DNA of 64,000 nt from Janthinobacterium sp. UMAB-56. Its GTDB lineage: Bacteria; Pseudomonadota; Gammaproteobacteria; Burkholderiales; Burkholderiaceae_D. Both the position numbers and the translations under genes were made by a program. The stretch is taken from NCBI RefSeq assembly GCF_900095265.1, contig NZ_LT607653.1:501739-565738 (forward strand), given 5' to 3'. A model generated the notes under the pieces. That model was not told the DNA's origin. It ran no database searches and saw only the letters and a program-made list of their open reading frames with translations. This document shows, piece after piece, positions 61,483-64,000 of this stretch. The first letter of the stretch is position 1. Each line of letters begins with the position of its first letter.

Positions 61483-62577
61483 ATGGAAAACGGGATGAAC
61501 ACCATGCAGTTGAAACATATCGCCATGGCATTGTTGCTGGCCGCGCCAGGCTGCGTCCTGGCCGAATCGAGCGTCGTCGTGTACGGCCGCATCCATGCGG
61601 GCTTCGACCGTATCGAAACGTCGAGCTCGGCCACGGCGCCGAATGGCGAGTCGGTATCGCGCGTGTCGGACAATTCCTCGAAGATCGGTTTCCGGGGAAG
61701 AGAAGACTTGGGCAATGGCAGCACGGCCTTCTTCCAGATCGAGGGCAATGCCAGGCTCGACGATGGCACGGGCGCCATCAATAGCAAGGATACCTTTGTC
61801 GGGCTGGAAAACCCCGCCTATGGCAGCATCACGCTGGGTCGCTTTTCAACACCGATTCGCCAGATCAACGGCTACACCAACCGTTTCGTGGGCCAAGGCA
61901 TCCAGGACGACGCCAATATTTCCCAGCTGGGTGGCGAAGGCTTCAACCGCCGCGCCTCGAACGCCGTCAGCTACCGTACGCCCGTAGTGCAAGGTTTCAG
62001 CGCCACGATTTACCGCGCCAGCGAAAACGAGGCGTCGAACGGTGACCGCATCTATTCGGGTAGCGTGCAATACGCGAACGGCCCCATCAAAGGGGCCATC
62101 GGCTACGAAAAGCACAAGGACTTGCGTCCCGGCTTCAGCGAAAAGATGTTCCGCGCCGTGGGCAATTACAACTTCGGTGGCGGCGACGTGGGCGTGGCCT
62201 GGAATCGCATGGTGTATGACGTGGCCGGCGGCGACTTGCAGCGCGACTACTTCACCATCACGGGCGCCTACAAGGCGGGCGGCGGTTCCTTCATCGGCCG
62301 TTTCGGCGTGGCGGGCGATGTGTCGGGCAGTGCACCCAATGGCAGCAGCGTGACCATCAAGGCGACCAGCCTGGTGCGCGGCGACGATAGCGGCGCCAAG
62401 CAGGCAACCCTGGGCTACGAGTATTACCTGTCCAAGCGCAGCACCGTCTACGCCTACTACACGCAAACGAAGAACGACAAGAATGCCAACTACACGTTTG
62501 GCGGCAATGCCTTCGCCACCACCAAGAAGGGTGCCAAGCTCAGCGGCGTAATGCTGGGCGTCATCCACCTGTTTTAA
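61483..62577 (+). CDS. Gram-negative porin (Burkholderia/Neisseria type)
   Basis: Outer-membrane trimeric porin of 364 residues. Signal peptide (KHIAMALLLAAPGCVLA), first strand SSVVVYGRIHAGFD, and the signature GFRGREDLGNGSTAFFQIEG and LGRFSTPIRQINGY; it ends with an aromatic-terminal strand (GVMLGVIHLF). Such porins often admit anions. ATG 61483 has GGAG five bases upstream; an in-frame start at 61432 is unlikely. Located between the phosphatase and iolG, it should serve as the outer-membrane entry for the substrate of the importer. Confidence 0.93.
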   Translation: MENGMNTMQLKHIAMALLLAAPGCVLAESSVVVYGRIHAGFDRIETSSSATAPNGESVSRVSDNSSKIGFRGREDLGNGSTAFFQIEGNARLDDGTGAINSKDTFVGLENPAYGSITLGRFSTPIRQINGYTNRFVGQGIQDDANISQLGGEGFNRRASNAVSYRTPVVQGFSATIYRASENEASNGDRIYSGSVQYANGPIKGAIGYEKHKDLRPGFSEKMFRAVGNYNFGGGDVGVAWNRMVYDVAGGDLQRDYFTITGAYKAGGGSFIGRFGVAGDVSGSAPNGSSVTIKATSLVRGDDSGAKQATLGYEYYLSKRSTVYAYYTQTKNDKNANYTFGGNAFATTKKGAKLSGVMLGVIHLF

Positions 62578-62596
62578 CCCTTTATTTGCCCGAATT

Positions 62597-62610
62597 TGCA
62601 CACGTGTGCA
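62597..62610. promoter_or_regulatory. palindromic operator TGCACACGTGTGCA, copy 2
   Basis: Identical to the palindrome at 56054-56067. It lies 20 bases after the porin stop and 40 bases before the iolG start. No clear promoter hexamers were found around it, but the shared site indicates that iolG-iolC and the importer operon answer to one regulator. Confidence 0.8.
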
Positions 62611-62649
62611 TTTTTGGGCAGCGTACTAGCGACTACCAAGGAGATGGAA

Positions 62650-63639
62650 ATGATTCAAGTGGCATTGTTCGGCGCCGGGCGCATCGGCCGCATTCACGCC
62701 GGCAATCTGGTGCGCCAGCCTGGCGTGCGCCTGAAATACGTGGTTGACGTGCATGCGGGCGCGGCGGCGGAAGTGGCGGCCCTGCATGGTGCCAGCGTCG
62801 CCAGCGTGGAGGCGGTACTGGCCGACCCTGACGTCAAAGCCGTGCTGATCGCGTCCAGCACGGATACGCATGCGGACCTGATCGTGCGCGCGGCCGCCGC
62901 CGGCAAGGCCATTTTTTGCGAAAAACCCGTCGACCTGACCCTGGAGCGTGCGCGGGCCGCTGCGGCTGCCGTCAAGGATGCGGGCGTGCTGTGCATGATC
63001 GGCTTCCAGCGCCGCTACGATCCCACGTTTGCCGCCGTCAAGCAGCGCATCGCAGCGGGCGAGATCGGCACACCGGAATTGCTCATCGTCACCAGCCGCG
63101 ATCCGGGCCCGCCGCCCGTCAGCTATATCCAGCTTTCGGGCGGCATCTTCAAGGATATGCTGATCCACGATTTCGACATCTTCCGCTGGATACTCGACGA
63201 TGAAGCCGTCAGCGTGCACGCCACGGGCAGCTGCCTCGTCGACCCCGCCATCGGCGCGGCGGGCGACCTCGATTGCACGGCCGTCACCCTGCGCACGGCA
63301 AAAGGCCGCTTGTGTCAGATCAACACCACGCGCCGCGCCGCCTATGGCTACGACCAGCGCTTCGAAGTGCTGGGCAGCGCCGGCATGCTGCAGGCGGGCA
63401 ATCACAAGCCGACGGAAGTGACGGCCTACGGCGCCATGAACGTCAGCGTCGACAAGCCGGAAGACTTTTTCCTCGAACGTTATCGCGCCGCCTACGCCAG
63501 CGAAATGGCGCACTTTTTCGATGCCTTTGCCCACGGCGCGCCCCTGCTGACCACCGTCCACGATGGCTTGAAAGCCCTGGAGCTGGCCGAAGCGGCCACC
63601 GTGTCGTGGCGCGAGCAGCGCATCGTGCAATTGTCATAA
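62650..63639 (+). CDS. iolG: inositol 2-dehydrogenase
   Basis: NAD-dependent Gfo/Idh/MocA-family oxidoreductase of 329 residues that oxidizes myo-inositol to scyllo-inosose. The Rossmann motif GAGRIGRIHAGN, the catalytic block CEKPVD with its lysine, and FKDMLIHDFDIFRWI are typical of IolG. AAGGAG (62638-62643) sits six bases before ATG 62650, and abuts an alternative ATG at 62644, so 62650 is preferred. iolC follows after 12 bases. Confidence 0.95.
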   Translation: MIQVALFGAGRIGRIHAGNLVRQPGVRLKYVVDVHAGAAAEVAALHGASVASVEAVLADPDVKAVLIASSTDTHADLIVRAAAAGKAIFCEKPVDLTLERARAAAAAVKDAGVLCMIGFQRRYDPTFAAVKQRIAAGEIGTPELLIVTSRDPGPPPVSYIQLSGGIFKDMLIHDFDIFRWILDDEAVSVHATGSCLVDPAIGAAGDLDCTAVTLRTAKGRLCQINTTRRAAYGYDQRFEVLGSAGMLQAGNHKPTEVTAYGAMNVSVDKPEDFFLERYRAAYASEMAHFFDAFAHGAPLLTTVHDGLKALELAEAATVSWREQRIVQLS

Positions 63640-63651
63640 GGAAGGAATGTC

Positions 63652-64000
63652 ATGAAAAACAGCACACAATTTGCCCAGGGCCGCGCGCTCGACGTGATCT
63701 GCCTGGGCCGCCTGGCGGTGGACCTGTACGCGCAGCAGATCGGCAGCACCCTGGAAGACGCGACCAGCTTCGCCAAATACCTGGGCGGCTCGTCGGCGAA
63801 TATCGCCTTCGGCACGGCCCGCCTGGGTTTGAAGTCCGCCATGCTGTCGAAAGTGGGCGACGACCATATGGGCCGTTTCCTCACCGATACTTTGTCCAAG
63901 GAAGGTTGCGACGTCAGCCATGTGGGCATCGACCGCGACCGTTTGACGGCCCTGGTGATGCTGGGCATCAAGGATAAAAACACCTTTCCCTTGATTTTCT
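63652..64000 (+). CDS. iolC: 5-dehydro-2-deoxygluconokinase (partial, cut by window end)
   Basis: N-terminal 116 residues of a PfkB-family kinase of inositol catabolism: LDVICLGRLAVDLYAQQIGSTLED, FAKYLGGSSANIAFGTARLGLKSAMLSKVGDDHMGRF, named by extent. The start is supported by AAGGAAGG. IolC phosphorylates 2-deoxy-5-keto-gluconate. The rest of the gene, and probably the other iol genes (iolB, iolD, iolE), lie beyond position 64000. Confidence 0.9.
   Translation, partial: MKNSTQFAQGRALDVICLGRLAVDLYAQQIGSTLEDATSFAKYLGGSSANIAFGTARLGLKSAMLSKVGDDHMGRFLTDTLSKEGCDVSHVGIDRDRLTALVMLGIKDKNTFPLIF

Overview
The window reads as a chromosomal segment of a high-GC betaproteobacterium in the order Burkholderiales, most likely Oxalobacteraceae (Janthinobacterium/Massilia-like). 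This rests on gene-order blocks that are conserved in that group (thiD next to rubredoxin, yqgE-ruvX-pyrR-pyrB-pyrC', lnt-glyQ-glyS-gmhB-plsC, miaB-phoH-ybeY-corC-lnt), an H-NS-type protein with the short betaproteobacterial DNA-binding motif, a PEP-CTERM protein and a Burkholderia-type porin. No rRNA, tRNA, CRISPR array, transposase or phage gene was seen. Coding density is high, and only five stretches exceed 300 bases without a gene.

Layout. 1-2.5 kb: hemL and thiD on minus, rubredoxin on plus. 2.5-11.6 kb: a type IV pilus chemosensory operon, pilG-pilH-pilI-pilJ-chpA. 11.6-18.3 kb: photolyase, then yqgE-ruvX-pyrR-pyrB-pyrC'-plsC, in which the dihydroorotase-like protein has lost its metal ligands. 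18.2-23.8 kb: an AraC regulator and a five-gene minus-strand operon (AhpD-like protein, flavin acyl-CoA dehydrogenase-like protein, nitrate/sulfonate-type ABC importer) of unknown substrate. 23.8-31.6 kb: apaH, an H-NS gene, and surface-polysaccharide genes (algC-type mutase, waaC, waaA, and gmhB nearby). 29.2-40.7 kb: a long minus-strand housekeeping run ending at miaB, interrupted by a DUF4259 gene between ybeY and corC.

41.3-48 kb is more accessory: a small HTH-like protein, an HDOD protein with a small partner, an orphan histidine kinase, a DUF1697 gene with two translationally coupled micro-ORFs, a PEP-CTERM protein, and a BigR-like ArsR repressor with a long perfect palindrome upstream and a truncated YeeE/PmpA gene downstream, followed by a ChaN-like lipoprotein. 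48-53 kb holds an IclR regulator and pcaIJF (beta-ketoadipate to succinyl-CoA and acetyl-CoA) with a KgtP-like transporter, then a fumarylacetoacetate-hydrolase-family enzyme and a thioredoxin. A 513-base gap rich in perfect hairpins precedes a second MHS-type transporter.

56-64 kb is the most interesting part: an AfuABC-like ABC importer (binding protein, fused double permease, ATPase), an inositol-monophosphatase-family enzyme and a porin, followed by iolG and iolC. The same 14-base palindrome TGCACACGTGTGCA sits just downstream of the putative promoter of the importer operon and again in front of iolG. I infer a co-regulated route that takes up a phosphorylated inositol (or related sugar phosphate), dephosphorylates it in the cytoplasm and feeds the inositol catabolic pathway; the iol genes would continue beyond the right edge.
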